From contig JAHEJT010000008.1 of NCBI GenBank assembly GCA_024638765.1, positions 1-64,000 on the forward strand: DNA of 64,000 nt, written 5' to 3'. This document shows positions 51,334 to 61,353 of the stretch, one piece after another. Both the position numbers and the translations under genes were made by a program. The notes beneath the pieces were generated by a model. It searched no databases. It had not been told where the DNA came from and was given only the letters and a program-made list of their open reading frames with translations. The first letter of the stretch is position 1. Each line of letters opens with the position of its first letter. This stretch comes from Verrucomicrobiales bacterium. GTDB lineage: Bacteria > Verrucomicrobiota > Verrucomicrobiia > Verrucomicrobiales > DEV007.

Positions 51334-52242
51334 TCAAGCAAGCTCAATCCAGTAGGACTTCAAGTATTTTTCATCCCGGTATTCCGGAGGCATCGGCCGC
51401 GCCGCCATCTCATTTAGGCCACGCCCGCTCTCCCCGATACCAGACCGCAGCATGCGGCGGAGGGCTCCTTCATCAAGCGCACGGCAATTGGTGCAGCACA
51501 ACATCCATCCCCCAGGAGCCACCACCCGCGCTGCCAGGGCTGCCAGCGATCCGTAATCTTTCTCCACCCGGAAGACTTTACCCTTCTGGTTCCGCGAAAA
51601 CGTCGGTGGATCCAGAATCACTCCATCGAATTGTCTCTCTTTCCGGGCGAAGCGACGCAACCACTCAAAAGAATCCCCCCGGCAAAAGGAGTGCGCCGCG
51701 TCATCAAGCGCGTTGGCTTGAAAATTGAGCCGCCCCCATTCCAGCCAGCGTTTCGATAAATCAACGCTGGTCGTCTCCGCGCCGGCGCCGGCCGCCGCAA
51801 CGGAAAAGCCGCAAGTGTAAGCGAAACAGTTCAACAATGCCCCCCCGGCCTTGACGCGGCGCGCGGTTTCCGCGCGATTGAGACGTTGATCGAGGAACAG
51901 CCCTTGTGAATATCCCACCGAAAAATCGATGAGAAAACGCAACCCGTTTTCCCGCACCGGAAAGGGTTGCTCAGGACGTTGGCCCCACTTCCACTCGGGC
52001 GAGTGCTTCTTTTCAGGATCCAGGTTCTTCCACCACAGCGAGCGGCAGGCGGGGTCCGGCTCCCGGCACAATGCCTCGGGAAACTCCACCTCCCGCGTCT
52101 GCACGAGCCAGTGGCCCGCGAAGTCGTCGATAAAAACCCCCGGCATTCCATCGGCCCCGCCGTCGAATAGCCGGTATGCATCGGTGTTTTCCCCGATCAT
52201 GCCCCGGCGACGATGCCTTGCCTTTTCAATTAAATCCTGCAT
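51334..52242 (-). CDS. RlmI-like rRNA methyltransferase
   Basis: A 302-residue class I SAM methyltransferase. It lacks most of the N-terminal PUA domain of RlmI but retains the linker (YRLFDGGADGMPGVFIDDFAG) and the catalytic domain: GLFLDQRLNR, LLNCFAYTCGFSVAAA at the SAM site and DPPTFSRNQKG, the m5C-type catalytic loop, followed by CCTNCR. It probably methylates 23S rRNA cytosine, but the exact site is unknown. The ATG at 52240-52242 follows a run of Gs that may serve as ribosome binding site; longer starts would nearly touch the divergent mutase start. Confidence 0.82.
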   Translation of the reverse strand: MQDLIEKARHRRRGMIGENTDAYRLFDGGADGMPGVFIDDFAGHWLVQTREVEFPEALCREPDPACRSLWWKNLDPEKKHSPEWKWGQRPEQPFPVRENGLRFLIDFSVGYSQGLFLDQRLNRAETARRVKAGGALLNCFAYTCGFSVAAAGAGAETTSVDLSKRWLEWGRLNFQANALDDAAHSFCRGDSFEWLRRFARKERQFDGVILDPPTFSRNQKGKVFRVEKDYGSLAALAARVVAPGGWMLCCTNCRALDEGALRRMLRSGIGESGRGLNEMAARPMPPEYRDEKYLKSYWIELA

Positions 52243-52297
52243 AGATGCCCCCCCCGATATCGCATCGACCTCAGCCGTATTCATTCTCAAAAGCAAC

Positions 52298-54259
52298 ATG
52301 GAAGACTTAAAAGAAAAACTTCAGGGCCCCGTGTCCAAAAATCTTCTCCTCCCCTCCAGCGCGGACAATATCGCAGAACTTCTCGAGGGCAGTGAAAATC
52401 CCGTCGCCCTTGATAGCGTCGCGGAACTGGTCGAGAGCGAAAACTGGCAGGAGCTCAACGATCGTTTTTTCCGTAAACTTGCCTTCGGCACCGGTGGCCT
52501 GCGCAGCCGCACCATCGGCAAGACGGTCACCAAAGCGGAAACGGGCACTCCGACGGACCTCGGCCGCCCGGAGTTTCCCTGCGTGGGCACCAACGCCATG
52601 AATTATTACAACCTGAGCCGCGCCACCCAGGGGCTCATCCGTTACCTCAAATCCTGGCTCGCGGAAAAAGGAGAGACCGGCAAACCCGCGATCGCATTTG
52701 CCCACGACTCGCGCCATTTTGCCCGCGACTTCGTGAACTTCTGCGCCAAGGTCGCCACCGAAAACGGATGCAACGTCTACCTCTTTAAAGACGCCCGCTC
52801 CACCCCCGAGCTTTCGTTTGCGGTCCGCCACCTGGGCGCCCAGGGCGGCGTCGTCCTCACTGCCAGCCACAATCCGCCCCACGACAACGGATACAAGGTA
52901 TACTTCGCCGACGGCGCGCAAATCGTCGAACCCCATGCCGGCGGCATCATCCGCGAAGTGAACGCCATCGCTGGTGACGGATACCAGCCACTCCCTAAGG
53001 ATCAACAGGGTTCCGTTACCGAGATCGGAGAGGAGATCGACGCCGCTTACATGGAACGGCTCGAGTCCCTTCTCCTCGATCCCGAACTCGTTAAGAACCA
53101 GAGTGCTCTTAAAATCGTTTACACCAATCTCCACGGCACGGGAGGCAAAATCATTCCGCAAATGCTCGCGCGCCTCGGATTCCAATGCCTCACGGTGCCG
53201 GAGCAGGACGCGCCGGACGGGCGCTTTCCCACCGTGGATTCTCCCAACCCGGAAAACGCGCCCGCCCTGGCCATGGCTATCGCCCTGGCGGAACAAGAAA
53301 ACGCCGATATCGCCATCGGCACCGATCCCGACTGCGACCGCATGGGGGTGGTGGTCCGCGACCCCGAGGGCAAAATGACTCTCCTCAACGGCAATATGAT
53401 CGGTTCATTGATGGGGTGGTATCGGATAAAGACCTTCTTCGAACGAGGGATTCTCAACGACGCCAACAAGGCCAATGCAGTCTTGATCAAAACCTTCGTC
53501 ACTACAAATCTGCAGGCCGCCATCGCGGAACAATTCGGCATCCGCTGCGTGGAAACACTCACCGGGTTCAAATATATCGGCCAGAAGCTCGCCAAGTACG
53601 AGTCGCAGATCCCCGAGTCGGTGTGCTCCGATTACCTCGCCTTATCCGATCAAGAGGCGCGCAATCTCCTCCTCGAGCATTCCTCCTTCTTCGTGTTCGG
53701 GGGAGAAGAAAGTTACGGTTACCTGGGCAGCGATATGGTCCGGGACAAAGACGGCAATGGCGCCGTCGTCATGTTCGCCGAACTCGCGGCTTACAGCAAA
53801 TCGCAGGGACTCAGCCTCCCCGAACTGCTGGATCGCGTTTACTGTGAATTCGGTTACTACAAGGAGGCGCTGCATTCCATTGTATTCGAGGGTGCCGAGG
53901 GCGCTGCGAAAATTCAGCAGCTTGCCGAGTCTTACAGCGCCAACCCGCCCACGGAAGTGGACGGCGCCGCCGTCAGCCGGGTGCGCGATTTCGCCACCGA
54001 GAATTTCACGGATGTCGAAGGCGATCCCATTCCCCGGGAAAACATGCTCTTCGTCGACATGGACGATGGCCGTGCTTTCGCCGTGCGTCCTTCCGGCACC
54101 GAGCCCAAAATCAAATATTATCTTTACGCCAAGCGCACTCCCCCCGCGGGCGCCGGCTTCAGCGCCGGGGAACTCCCCGGAATACAGAGAGAAACCGACG
54201 ACTCCGTGGCACGACTATGGAAGTGGCTGGAAAAAGATGTCTCGCAGCGCCTGGCGTGA
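52298..54259 (+). CDS. Phospho-sugar mutase (phosphoglucomutase/phosphomannomutase type)
   Basis: A 653-residue alpha-D-phosphohexomutase. The active serine loop is TASHNPPHDNGYK, the metal loop GTDPDCDRMG, the sugar loop GGEESYGYL and the phosphate loop RPSGTEPKIK, in order. Length and the N-terminal WQELNDRFFRKLAFGTGGLR match PGM2-like enzymes, which interconvert glucose-1- and glucose-6-phosphate (or pentose phosphates). With manA and rfbD in the window it would supply activated sugars for glycans. Start ATG at 52298; long in-frame codons upstream overlap the divergent methyltransferase and are not used. Confidence 0.93.
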   Translation: MEDLKEKLQGPVSKNLLLPSSADNIAELLEGSENPVALDSVAELVESENWQELNDRFFRKLAFGTGGLRSRTIGKTVTKAETGTPTDLGRPEFPCVGTNAMNYYNLSRATQGLIRYLKSWLAEKGETGKPAIAFAHDSRHFARDFVNFCAKVATENGCNVYLFKDARSTPELSFAVRHLGAQGGVVLTASHNPPHDNGYKVYFADGAQIVEPHAGGIIREVNAIAGDGYQPLPKDQQGSVTEIGEEIDAAYMERLESLLLDPELVKNQSALKIVYTNLHGTGGKIIPQMLARLGFQCLTVPEQDAPDGRFPTVDSPNPENAPALAMAIALAEQENADIAIGTDPDCDRMGVVVRDPEGKMTLLNGNMIGSLMGWYRIKTFFERGILNDANKANAVLIKTFVTTNLQAAIAEQFGIRCVETLTGFKYIGQKLAKYESQIPESVCSDYLALSDQEARNLLLEHSSFFVFGGEESYGYLGSDMVRDKDGNGAVVMFAELAAYSKSQGLSLPELLDRVYCEFGYYKEALHSIVFEGAEGAAKIQQLAESYSANPPTEVDGAAVSRVRDFATENFTDVEGDPIPRENMLFVDMDDGRAFAVRPSGTEPKIKYYLYAKRTPPAGAGFSAGELPGIQRETDDSVARLWKWLEKDVSQRLA

Positions 54260-54301
54260 GAGAGTCCCGGTGAACCCGCCGGAGGCGGACCCGACCGCTC
54301 C

Positions 54302-55990
54302 ATGCAAGCAGCACGGATAATCACGTCTTATGCCGGCGCCGTGATCAGCGGCGTGCTCCTGAGTTTCGCTTACCCCGATTGGAACATCGAAGGCTTCGCA
54401 TGGGTTTGGATGATTCCGCTGCTGGCCTCAATCTGGTACGGCGGAAACCCGATGTCCTTCGCGTCCCCCGTGCGGCGTGCCTTCTTTGGCGGCCTGCTAG
54501 GCTTCCTGGCGGGCGCCGCCTTTTTTCTCATTAATCTCAGCTGGATCCATACCGTCAGTTCGCTCGGCGCCATCGTGCTGCCCCTTTATCTGGCTCTCTA
54601 TTTTGCGCTCTGGGGCGCCTTCGCCGCCACCATCGGACGCCCGCGGCGAGAGGATCTCGTTCCGCCACGCCGCGCCGCCGCCGCACCCCGACGGACCGGC
54701 CTCTTCACCTCATCCCTGCAGGGCTTGAAGTTTGCCTTTTACAACGCCGCCGCCTGGACCGCCCTCGAGTGGCTGCGCGGCCGGCTCTTTACCGGCTTTG
54801 GCTGGAATGGTCTCGGGGTCACCCTCCACGAAAATCTGATGCTGATTCAAATCGCAGACACTGTCGGCGTCACCGGTCTCTCATTTATGCTCATGTTCTG
54901 CGGCTGCATCGCCACCAGCACCATTTTCCGTGTCATTTTTGAATTCGGCGGCCGCTGCGTCCGTCCCCATCTCGATTTTGCCGTCACCATTATCGGCGTG
55001 ATCCTGGTTTTCTTTTACGGCTTGGGAAAAGTTGCCTCCGACCCGGGAGAAACGCTTCCGGTGCGCGCGCTCATTGTCCAAATGAATATTCCCGTGGACA
55101 TCAAGTGGGATCAGGAACACGCCGCCGATATTTACCGAAGTTACGATGAGTTTACCTCGCTCTACGTGGAAACCGGAGACTTCGATCTGGTGCTCTGGCC
55201 GGAAACCGCGCTTCCCCGCCAGTTTTACCACCCGCATACCCAGTCTTACCTCGATCACATTCTGGAGAAGGGCGATTTCCACCTGGTCCTCGGCATCGAG
55301 GAGGGCTCTTCCCCGGACGCCTTTTACAATTCTGTCGCGCTTCTCCGGGGAAACGTGGAAAATGTCCAGCTCTACCGGAAGATTCACCTCGTGCCCTTCG
55401 GTGAATACATACCACTGCGAAAATCGTTCCCGCTCTTCGACTGGGTGGCCGGAGATCTTGTGCCCCTGGATTTCAATTCAGGCCGTGAATTCACCACCAT
55501 GCTAACCGCTGAACCCGAGTTCGAGATTATCCCGCTGGTCTGCTTCGAAGATACCCTCGGTCGGCTGGTGCGGCGCTTTGTTTCCGATCGCAGACCCCAA
55601 CTTATCGTAAACGTCACTAACGACGGCTGGTTTCTCGAATCCGCGGCCGCGGCCCAACATCTCGCCAACGCCCGCTTCCGCTGTGTCGAGTTGCGGCGGC
55701 CGATGGCGCGCGCCGCCAACACCGGGGTCAGCGGAATTATCGACAGCGTGGGCAGCCTCTACGATCGCACCGGCTCGGACGGACGCCCTCGCACCGTGCA
55801 TGACGACGAAACGGGAAGCCACTTCATCGCCGGCTGTCTCCCGGAGACTATCCGCATCCCACGGCAGCCTCCGCTGACCTTTTACGCGCGCTTTGGAGAT
55901 CTCTTCTCCCTGGGCATGACCGCGTGGACCGCGCTGCTCGTCCCCTGGAAGTTACTCCGAGCTAAACGGGCGGCGTCGGCCGCCGATTAG
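54302..55990 (+). CDS. lnt: Apolipoprotein N-acyltransferase
   Basis: A 562-residue inner-membrane enzyme that N-acylates lipoproteins, completing maturation. Six to eight N-terminal helices (to about 250) are followed by a nitrilase-fold domain. The Glu-Lys-Cys triad is visible as the Glu in WPETALP, the Lys in YRKIHLVPFGEY and the Cys in PLVCFEDTL. NVTNDGWF is the usual C-terminal motif. Presence implies triacylated lipoproteins and an outer membrane. It starts 42 bp after the mutase and converges with rng, with only 8 bp between the stops and no terminator. Confidence 0.95.
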   Translation: MQAARIITSYAGAVISGVLLSFAYPDWNIEGFAWVWMIPLLASIWYGGNPMSFASPVRRAFFGGLLGFLAGAAFFLINLSWIHTVSSLGAIVLPLYLALYFALWGAFAATIGRPRREDLVPPRRAAAAPRRTGLFTSSLQGLKFAFYNAAAWTALEWLRGRLFTGFGWNGLGVTLHENLMLIQIADTVGVTGLSFMLMFCGCIATSTIFRVIFEFGGRCVRPHLDFAVTIIGVILVFFYGLGKVASDPGETLPVRALIVQMNIPVDIKWDQEHAADIYRSYDEFTSLYVETGDFDLVLWPETALPRQFYHPHTQSYLDHILEKGDFHLVLGIEEGSSPDAFYNSVALLRGNVENVQLYRKIHLVPFGEYIPLRKSFPLFDWVAGDLVPLDFNSGREFTTMLTAEPEFEIIPLVCFEDTLGRLVRRFVSDRRPQLIVNVTNDGWFLESAAAAQHLANARFRCVELRRPMARAANTGVSGIIDSVGSLYDRTGSDGRPRTVHDDETGSHFIAGCLPETIRIPRQPPLTFYARFGDLFSLGMTAWTALLVPWKLLRAKRAASAAD

Positions 55991-55998
55991 ACCGGATC

Positions 55999-57570
55999 TT
56001 AAATCTTGATTTCGTCCCCGGTGTTCGCGTCCGAAATAAGAACCTGCTCGCGATGGAAGGTGGGATCGGTGCGGAATGTCAGGCGGATTTCGTGACGCCG
56101 CTCCAATTGGACGAGAATCTGATCGTCCTCGGTGCGCAGCCGGTGCATCACATCCGGATGCACCACCACGACCACCTCGCGGATACGCTCTCCGTACTTA
56201 TACATGATGGCGTTGATTTTGCGCTGAAGCTCCACGCTCATGGTCAGGGCGGACTTGATGACCCCACGGCCATGGCAGTAGGGACATTTCTCGGAAAATG
56301 ATTCACTGAGACTTTCGTTAAGCCTCTGGCGAGTCATCTCCATAAGCCCGAGCTGCGAAATCTGCAGCACCTGGGTCTTGGCCCGGTCGTGCCGCAGGCG
56401 TTCCCGGATGATCCGGTAAACGGCCTGCTGATCCTTCCGGCTGCGCATGTCGATGAAGTCGACCACGATGAGGCCGCCAATATTCCGCAAGCGCAACTGG
56501 CGGGCGACTTCCTGGGCCGCTTCGAGATTTGTTTCCAGGATCATCTTATCGACGTTCTTACCTCCCTTGTTCCGCCCGGTATTGACGTCAATCGCGATCA
56601 TGGCTTCGGTTTCGTCAATCACCAGGTATCCCCCGCACTCCAGCCAGACCTGCCGGTAAAAAGCATCTTCAATCTGTCTTTCGATTCCGAAGAAATCAAA
56701 AATCGGTTCCGGTTTGTCGTAATGCTGAATCTGGGTCCTCGCCCGCCGCGAGATTTGCCCCACCAGATCTCTCATGCCTTCCACTGTCTCCGCGTCATCG
56801 CAGATCACTTCCTGGAAATCGTCCGTGAGGAAATCGCGCACGGTGCGATCCACAAGTCCCGGCTCCTGAAAAGTGCACACCGGGGCGGGTTTGGAATCGC
56901 GCACTTCCTCGATACTATCCCATTGGTCGAGCAGAATGCTCAGATCCCTCACGAAATACCGCGCCTTCTTCCCCTGGCAGACCGTCCGCAAAATCAAGCC
57001 CATGCCCTCCGGGACACTGAGCCGTTCCACGATCTTGCGCAGCCGGGCCCGTTCCTTGGGATCGTCGATCTTGCGTGAGATCCCGAACTGCTCGTTGAGC
57101 GGCATCAAAACCAGGTAACGTCCGGCCAGGGATATATTGGTCGTAATCCGAGGTCCCTTGGTGCCGATGGCCCCCTTGGTGACCTGCACCATGACTTCGG
57201 ACCCCACCGGGTAAATCTTGGGAATGTCCTTGGAGGTAACGCGCTTCTGCTTCTTCTTGGTCCGGCGAATTTCTTCCAATCCGCTGTCGAGGGCCGCCGG
57301 AATGGCGTCCCAGAAGTGCAGGAAGGCGTTCTTCTCAAAGCCGATGTCGACAAACATCGCCTTGAGACCAGGCTCGATGTTCTTAACCCGGCCCTTGTAT
57401 ATGGAACCTACAAGATTGTCGTCGCCTGCGCGCTCGACACTGTATTCTTCCAGCGACCCATCCTCGAGGAGAGCCACTCGATTTTCGAGCTTCTCACAAT
57501 TAATGACAATTTTGTTCCCTTCGAGCAGCGTCGCACGCCGCCCGAAGGCTTTCTTAATCCTTTTAAGCAT
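55999..57570 (-). CDS. rng: Ribonuclease G/E family endoribonuclease
   Basis: A 523-residue RNase E/G with an S1 domain near the N-terminus (about 45-130; NLVGSIYKGRVKNIEPGLKAMFVDIG), the catalytic DNase I-like core (IAIDVNTGRNKGG, then VVDFIDMRS) and the zinc-link CPYCHGRG. It lacks the degradosome scaffold of RNase E, so it is closer to RNase G. Expected roles are 5' maturation of 16S rRNA and mRNA decay. It follows mrdA on the same strand; linkage of mre genes with rng is also seen in proteobacteria. Confidence 0.94.
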   Translation of the reverse strand: MLKRIKKAFGRRATLLEGNKIVINCEKLENRVALLEDGSLEEYSVERAGDDNLVGSIYKGRVKNIEPGLKAMFVDIGFEKNAFLHFWDAIPAALDSGLEEIRRTKKKQKRVTSKDIPKIYPVGSEVMVQVTKGAIGTKGPRITTNISLAGRYLVLMPLNEQFGISRKIDDPKERARLRKIVERLSVPEGMGLILRTVCQGKKARYFVRDLSILLDQWDSIEEVRDSKPAPVCTFQEPGLVDRTVRDFLTDDFQEVICDDAETVEGMRDLVGQISRRARTQIQHYDKPEPIFDFFGIERQIEDAFYRQVWLECGGYLVIDETEAMIAIDVNTGRNKGGKNVDKMILETNLEAAQEVARQLRLRNIGGLIVVDFIDMRSRKDQQAVYRIIRERLRHDRAKTQVLQISQLGLMEMTRQRLNESLSESFSEKCPYCHGRGVIKSALTMSVELQRKINAIMYKYGERIREVVVVVHPDVMHRLRTEDDQILVQLERRHEIRLTFRTDPTFHREQVLISDANTGDEIKI

Positions 57571-57648
57571 TTCTTCGGTCTTTGTTCGAATGTTTCTGTC
57601 ATTTGAACTCCCGAGGCCTGGTCATCCGGCATTGACGTCCCTAAAGCG

Positions 57649-59886
57649 TCATCGCCTGAATAGGGGGAATCCGCGCTTCTTTCTCGGAGATGTCTCCGAT
57701 GAATTGGGCTCATCCGGATCGGAGTCCCTTTTCTTCCACGGATTGAAAAATTTTCTGGCCTTGGGAATCATGGAACCTTCTGCATCGGCTTCTGGCTCGA
57801 TAGACGGGGCCGCGGGGATCACCTGGGGGGCTCTCTCCTTGGGCTTGAGGGCAACCGGCATGAAATCCGCCACTTGCGCACCCGTATCCGCGTCTTCGAA
57901 GGTTGATTCAACCTGTTCATTGGGGTCGAAAGTTACATATTCGTAATACTCAAAATTGCCGCCGGCTTCCGTGATCTCCTGCAAAGGGATTTCATACCCG
58001 TGCTCCACGGCCAGCGTCTCCTCGATGATCTTTTTTGCGATCGGAGCGCCGACGCCTCCCCCCGATTTTCCGTTCTGCACCATCACGCATACCGCCAGTT
58101 TCGGCTCGTCGTAAGGCGCAAACCCGAGAAACCAGGCGGTGTTGTCTTTTGTCCGGTCGGGAAGATATGCCTGTGCCGTCCCCGTCTTTCCCGAAATCAC
58201 CGTTTTCTTCGAGCGCGCCCGGCCCGCGGTGCCGCCCAGCTCGTTGACCACTTTCCACATCCCCTGGCGCACCAACTCAATATCGCGCTTGGAAAACCCC
58301 TCCCGGGTCAGGTCATGCCTCATCACGGGCTCGCTGTGAAACACAATCTCCCCGTTCTTCTCCACCACTTGGTCTACCAGCCGCGGCTGGTAACACTTAC
58401 CGCCGTTAGCCACCGCCGCCACTACCATCGCCATCTGCAAGGGACTGGCCTCGGTCGCGCCCTGGCCGATACTCACCAGCGCCGTCAAGGCACTGGTCCA
58501 GCGATGGCCGGGCTGATTCATCATCAACCAGCGCGGACCGGGCAGAATCCCCGGCGATACCCCGGCGAGCGGCAGATCATATTTCTCCCCCAGGGAGAAC
58601 AACTTGCCCACCGCCTGGATGTTGCTGATGCCCGCTTCGTTGCCGTATTGGTAAAAGAAAGCGTTGCAGGATCGCTTAATGGCTTCATCCAGTCCCAGCC
58701 ACCCGTGAGCGCCACCTTTTTCGTGAATCCAGCAATGCATTACCCGGTTCCCAAAAGGCACCCCTCCGGTGCACTGGAAATGCTGCCGATTTGTCCCGGC
58801 AAGAATTCCTGCGAAAGCGATCGGAATCTTGTAAGTCGATCCGGGCGCAAAACTCTGGATCGCCCGGTTGGTCAGCGGATTGGTCGGGTTGCCAATGTAT
58901 TCCTTCCAATCGTTGGCCGCGATCGCGGGAATGAATTTATTGGGATCGAAGGAGGGCACTGATGCCATCGCCAGGATGGCGCCGTCGGAGGGATCAATGA
59001 CCACCGCCGCTCCTCGCCCGATCTGCCGCAGCGCTTCCTCCGCCACATACTGAATGTGCGCATTGATCGTCAGGTGCACATCGGCTCCCGCCACCGGGGG
59101 CTCGAACGAGGTCTCCCCCACGATCCTCCCCTTTTCATTGCGTAAAATGATGCGTCTCCCGGGCTTGCCCTGCAGATACTGGTCCATCGATTTCTCGATT
59201 CCCGAAATCCCGAAATCGTCGCCCACGTAAAAATTGAACTGCTGCCGGACCTCCGCCGGCACCTGTTGCACATCCGGAAGCCTCACATAACCCAGCAGGT
59301 GCGAAGCCAGAGAATCATAAAGATAATGACGCACCGGGCGCGCCGCCACGGATACCCCGGCCAAGTCCAGGTTGTGTTCCGCAAAGCGCGCAAATTCTTC
59401 AAAACTCAAATCTCGGCGGTAGGTGTAGGGCACCACCCCGCTGTTGGTGCGGTAATGCACCCGTAACCGATCCGCGCTGACGGGCCTGGCCAAGCCCAGT
59501 TCCTCAAGACGGGAAATCACCGAATCATTGACAATCTTGAAGATATCGACTTCTTCGACCTCCTTGGGCATGCCCCTTACCCGGCCCAAATATTTGTACT
59601 TGGGGATGTTCTGATGCTGCTTGCGGTAAGCTGCGTAAATCTCCTTGAGATTAAAGATAACCTCGTAGTTCGATTTGTTGGTCGCCAACACCTCGCCGTC
59701 GCGGTCCTTGATCTCACCGCGCACCCCCGGCACACGCACCGTCAACTCGGAGGTTCCCGGCACCAGCGACCGGTAATAGTCGTTCCGGTCGACCTGAATA
59801 CTCCACAATCGAACCAGCAGGCCGGCAAAACCAGCCATCGTCAAAAGCGAAAGCAAATAGAGACGAAAACGAAACCTAACGACCAT
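57649..59886 (-). CDS. mrdA: Elongation transpeptidase PBP2 (MrdA)
   Basis: A 745-residue class B penicillin-binding protein. Membrane anchor at about 8-26, GEIKDRDGEVLA linker motif, pedestal, then transpeptidase motifs SxxK in APGSTYKIP, SxN in KRSCNAFFY and KTG in SGKTGTAQAY. A roughly 100-residue acidic/Pro C-terminal tail past the transpeptidase domain ends in a basic cluster (RKKRGFPLFRR). I choose the ATG at 59884-59886, overlapping the mreD end by 11 bp. It crosslinks side-wall peptidoglycan in the elongasome. Confidence 0.94.
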   Translation of the reverse strand: MVVRFRFRLYLLSLLTMAGFAGLLVRLWSIQVDRNDYYRSLVPGTSELTVRVPGVRGEIKDRDGEVLATNKSNYEVIFNLKEIYAAYRKQHQNIPKYKYLGRVRGMPKEVEEVDIFKIVNDSVISRLEELGLARPVSADRLRVHYRTNSGVVPYTYRRDLSFEEFARFAEHNLDLAGVSVAARPVRHYLYDSLASHLLGYVRLPDVQQVPAEVRQQFNFYVGDDFGISGIEKSMDQYLQGKPGRRIILRNEKGRIVGETSFEPPVAGADVHLTINAHIQYVAEEALRQIGRGAAVVIDPSDGAILAMASVPSFDPNKFIPAIAANDWKEYIGNPTNPLTNRAIQSFAPGSTYKIPIAFAGILAGTNRQHFQCTGGVPFGNRVMHCWIHEKGGAHGWLGLDEAIKRSCNAFFYQYGNEAGISNIQAVGKLFSLGEKYDLPLAGVSPGILPGPRWLMMNQPGHRWTSALTALVSIGQGATEASPLQMAMVVAAVANGGKCYQPRLVDQVVEKNGEIVFHSEPVMRHDLTREGFSKRDIELVRQGMWKVVNELGGTAGRARSKKTVISGKTGTAQAYLPDRTKDNTAWFLGFAPYDEPKLAVCVMVQNGKSGGGVGAPIAKKIIEETLAVEHGYEIPLQEITEAGGNFEYYEYVTFDPNEQVESTFEDADTGAQVADFMPVALKPKERAPQVIPAAPSIEPEADAEGSMIPKARKFFNPWKKRDSDPDEPNSSETSPRKKRGFPLFRR

Positions 59887-60484
59887 GACTGCGTAGTCGC
59901 GCCAGACCATCGTATCGTATCTGATATCCCGTCCTCGCCGCCAGGCGATACAAAAGGAGAAAGATGAACGGAGCAATCAAAACCGAGAACAGCGCGCTTG
60001 ATGAAGTTTTATGCCATACTTCCACCGGAAAGTAAAAATCTCCCCGCCGGAAATTAATAAACAAGTATTCGAAAACCAACATAAGGAGCGTGGCAATGCC
60101 AATCATTATCGAAGGCAATTCCCACCGCCCCCGACGAAATAAGGGCCGGATCCCCTGCATCAGGGATCCGAGAAGCCAGTAAAGGAATATAGTGTACCCA
60201 AAGGGTAATTCAACCACCACCCCCGCCGGGACTTCACCTTCGGAAACCGCACTCACAACGGCCTCTGCGTCTTCCACGAATACCACGTTTCTCGCATCCC
60301 AGAGAAAACCGGCCGTCAGGGCCAGCAGCAGCATCACCGGATAGGAGACCGTCACCGAGGAGGCCAGGAAAACCACCGGCACCAGCAGCAACCTCCCATG
60401 ATGCACCACCTCCATACTCGGGATGAATTCCTGCAAAATCATCGCCAGGCATATCAAAATAAAGAGTAGCGCGGTAAAAATCAT
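59876..60484 (-). CDS. mreD: Rod shape-determining protein MreD
   Basis: A 202-residue membrane protein with about six helices, in the mreD position after mreC. Features such as IFTALLFILICLAMILQEF at the N-terminus and LPFGYTIFLYWLLGS in the middle fit the family, which is poorly conserved in sequence; length is slightly above E. coli MreD (162). Its start overlaps the mreC stop (ATGA) and its end overlaps mrdA, so the three are translationally coupled. Called largely from context and topology. Confidence 0.85.
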   Translation of the reverse strand: MIFTALLFILICLAMILQEFIPSMEVVHHGRLLLVPVVFLASSVTVSYPVMLLLALTAGFLWDARNVVFVEDAEAVVSAVSEGEVPAGVVVELPFGYTIFLYWLLGSLMQGIRPLFRRGRWELPSIMIGIATLLMLVFEYLFINFRRGDFYFPVEVWHKTSSSALFSVLIAPFIFLLLYRLAARTGYQIRYDGLARLRSHGR

Positions 60485-61284
60485 CGGATCCCGGAAATCA
60501 CAAACACGTGCTCAAGCGAACCAAAATCCACCGCGGGCTCAATCGTCGACTCCCCATAAACGTCGCCGGACGTGAAGTCCTTTACCGTCCCAAGCAGAAT
60601 GTTGCTGGGAAACAGCCCTCCCAGCCCCGAGCTGTATACCCGCGCGCCCGGACGCAGGTTGGCTTCGCGCGTCAGAAATTTAAGCTTCAAATAGGGCGTG
60701 CTCTCGGTGTCTCCACGCTCCCCCATACAGATTCCCTGCTCACGGCTTCCTTCCACTTTGGCCGCCACCTGGCACTTCTCGTCGGTCAACAGGATCACCA
60801 CCGATTGGTTGCGATAAACCCGCGTGGTCTTGCCCACCAGGCCTGCATCGGTCAATACCGGACTGTCCGGACCAATCTCCTGATCATACCCCTTGTCAAT
60901 GACCAGCGTGCTGAACCACGTGGAGGTATCCCGGCTGATAACCGGCGCCGAGATCAGATCAAATAATGAAGTCTGCTGCAGGCGGAGCGCACGGCGAAAT
61001 TCTTCGTTTTCAGCCTTCAATCTCTCAAGCTGCTGGTTTTCCGCCCGCAGCACGCTCACCTCCTTCTTGAGCTTTCCGTGCTCTCTGGCCAGCTCCGCCC
61101 GCGACAAACGCGGACCGGACATGTCATCCACCAGCTCCTGGGTGCCCGTACTCGCTTTCATGAAGGGACTCAACATCCGCATTGCTCCCCCTTGAATCCG
61201 GTCGATCGCCTCTTTATCGAATGTGAGTATCCAGACGAGAATTCCGAGGAAGACAAGCAACGCTATCAGGTTTATCCGCCTCAT
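60481..61284 (-). CDS. mreC: Rod shape-determining protein MreC
   Basis: A 267-residue bitopic protein. N-terminal membrane segment (about 5-22), coiled coil (about 70-102) and two beta barrels with conserved VISRDTSTWFSTLVIDKG and DAGLVGK segments, followed by SGLGGLFPSNILLG. MreC links MreB to PBP2 outside the membrane and activates it. It follows mreB by 69 bp. Confidence 0.95.
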   Translation of the reverse strand: MRRINLIALLVFLGILVWILTFDKEAIDRIQGGAMRMLSPFMKASTGTQELVDDMSGPRLSRAELAREHGKLKKEVSVLRAENQQLERLKAENEEFRRALRLQQTSLFDLISAPVISRDTSTWFSTLVIDKGYDQEIGPDSPVLTDAGLVGKTTRVYRNQSVVILLTDEKCQVAAKVEGSREQGICMGERGDTESTPYLKLKFLTREANLRPGARVYSSGLGGLFPSNILLGTVKDFTSGDVYGESTIEPAVDFGSLEHVFVISGIR

Positions 61285-61353
61285 GCCGCCCCTTTCCTGG
61301 AGTCATGAGCACCCCATCTTCCCTCCCGGTCGCGCGACTTCCGTGTGCCGGTC

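Noticed and set aside
51929-52297. In-frame 123-codon extension upstream of the phospho-sugar mutase
   Set aside because: Lies antisense to the RlmI-like gene and precedes the family's normal N-terminus; the ATG at 52298 fits homologues.
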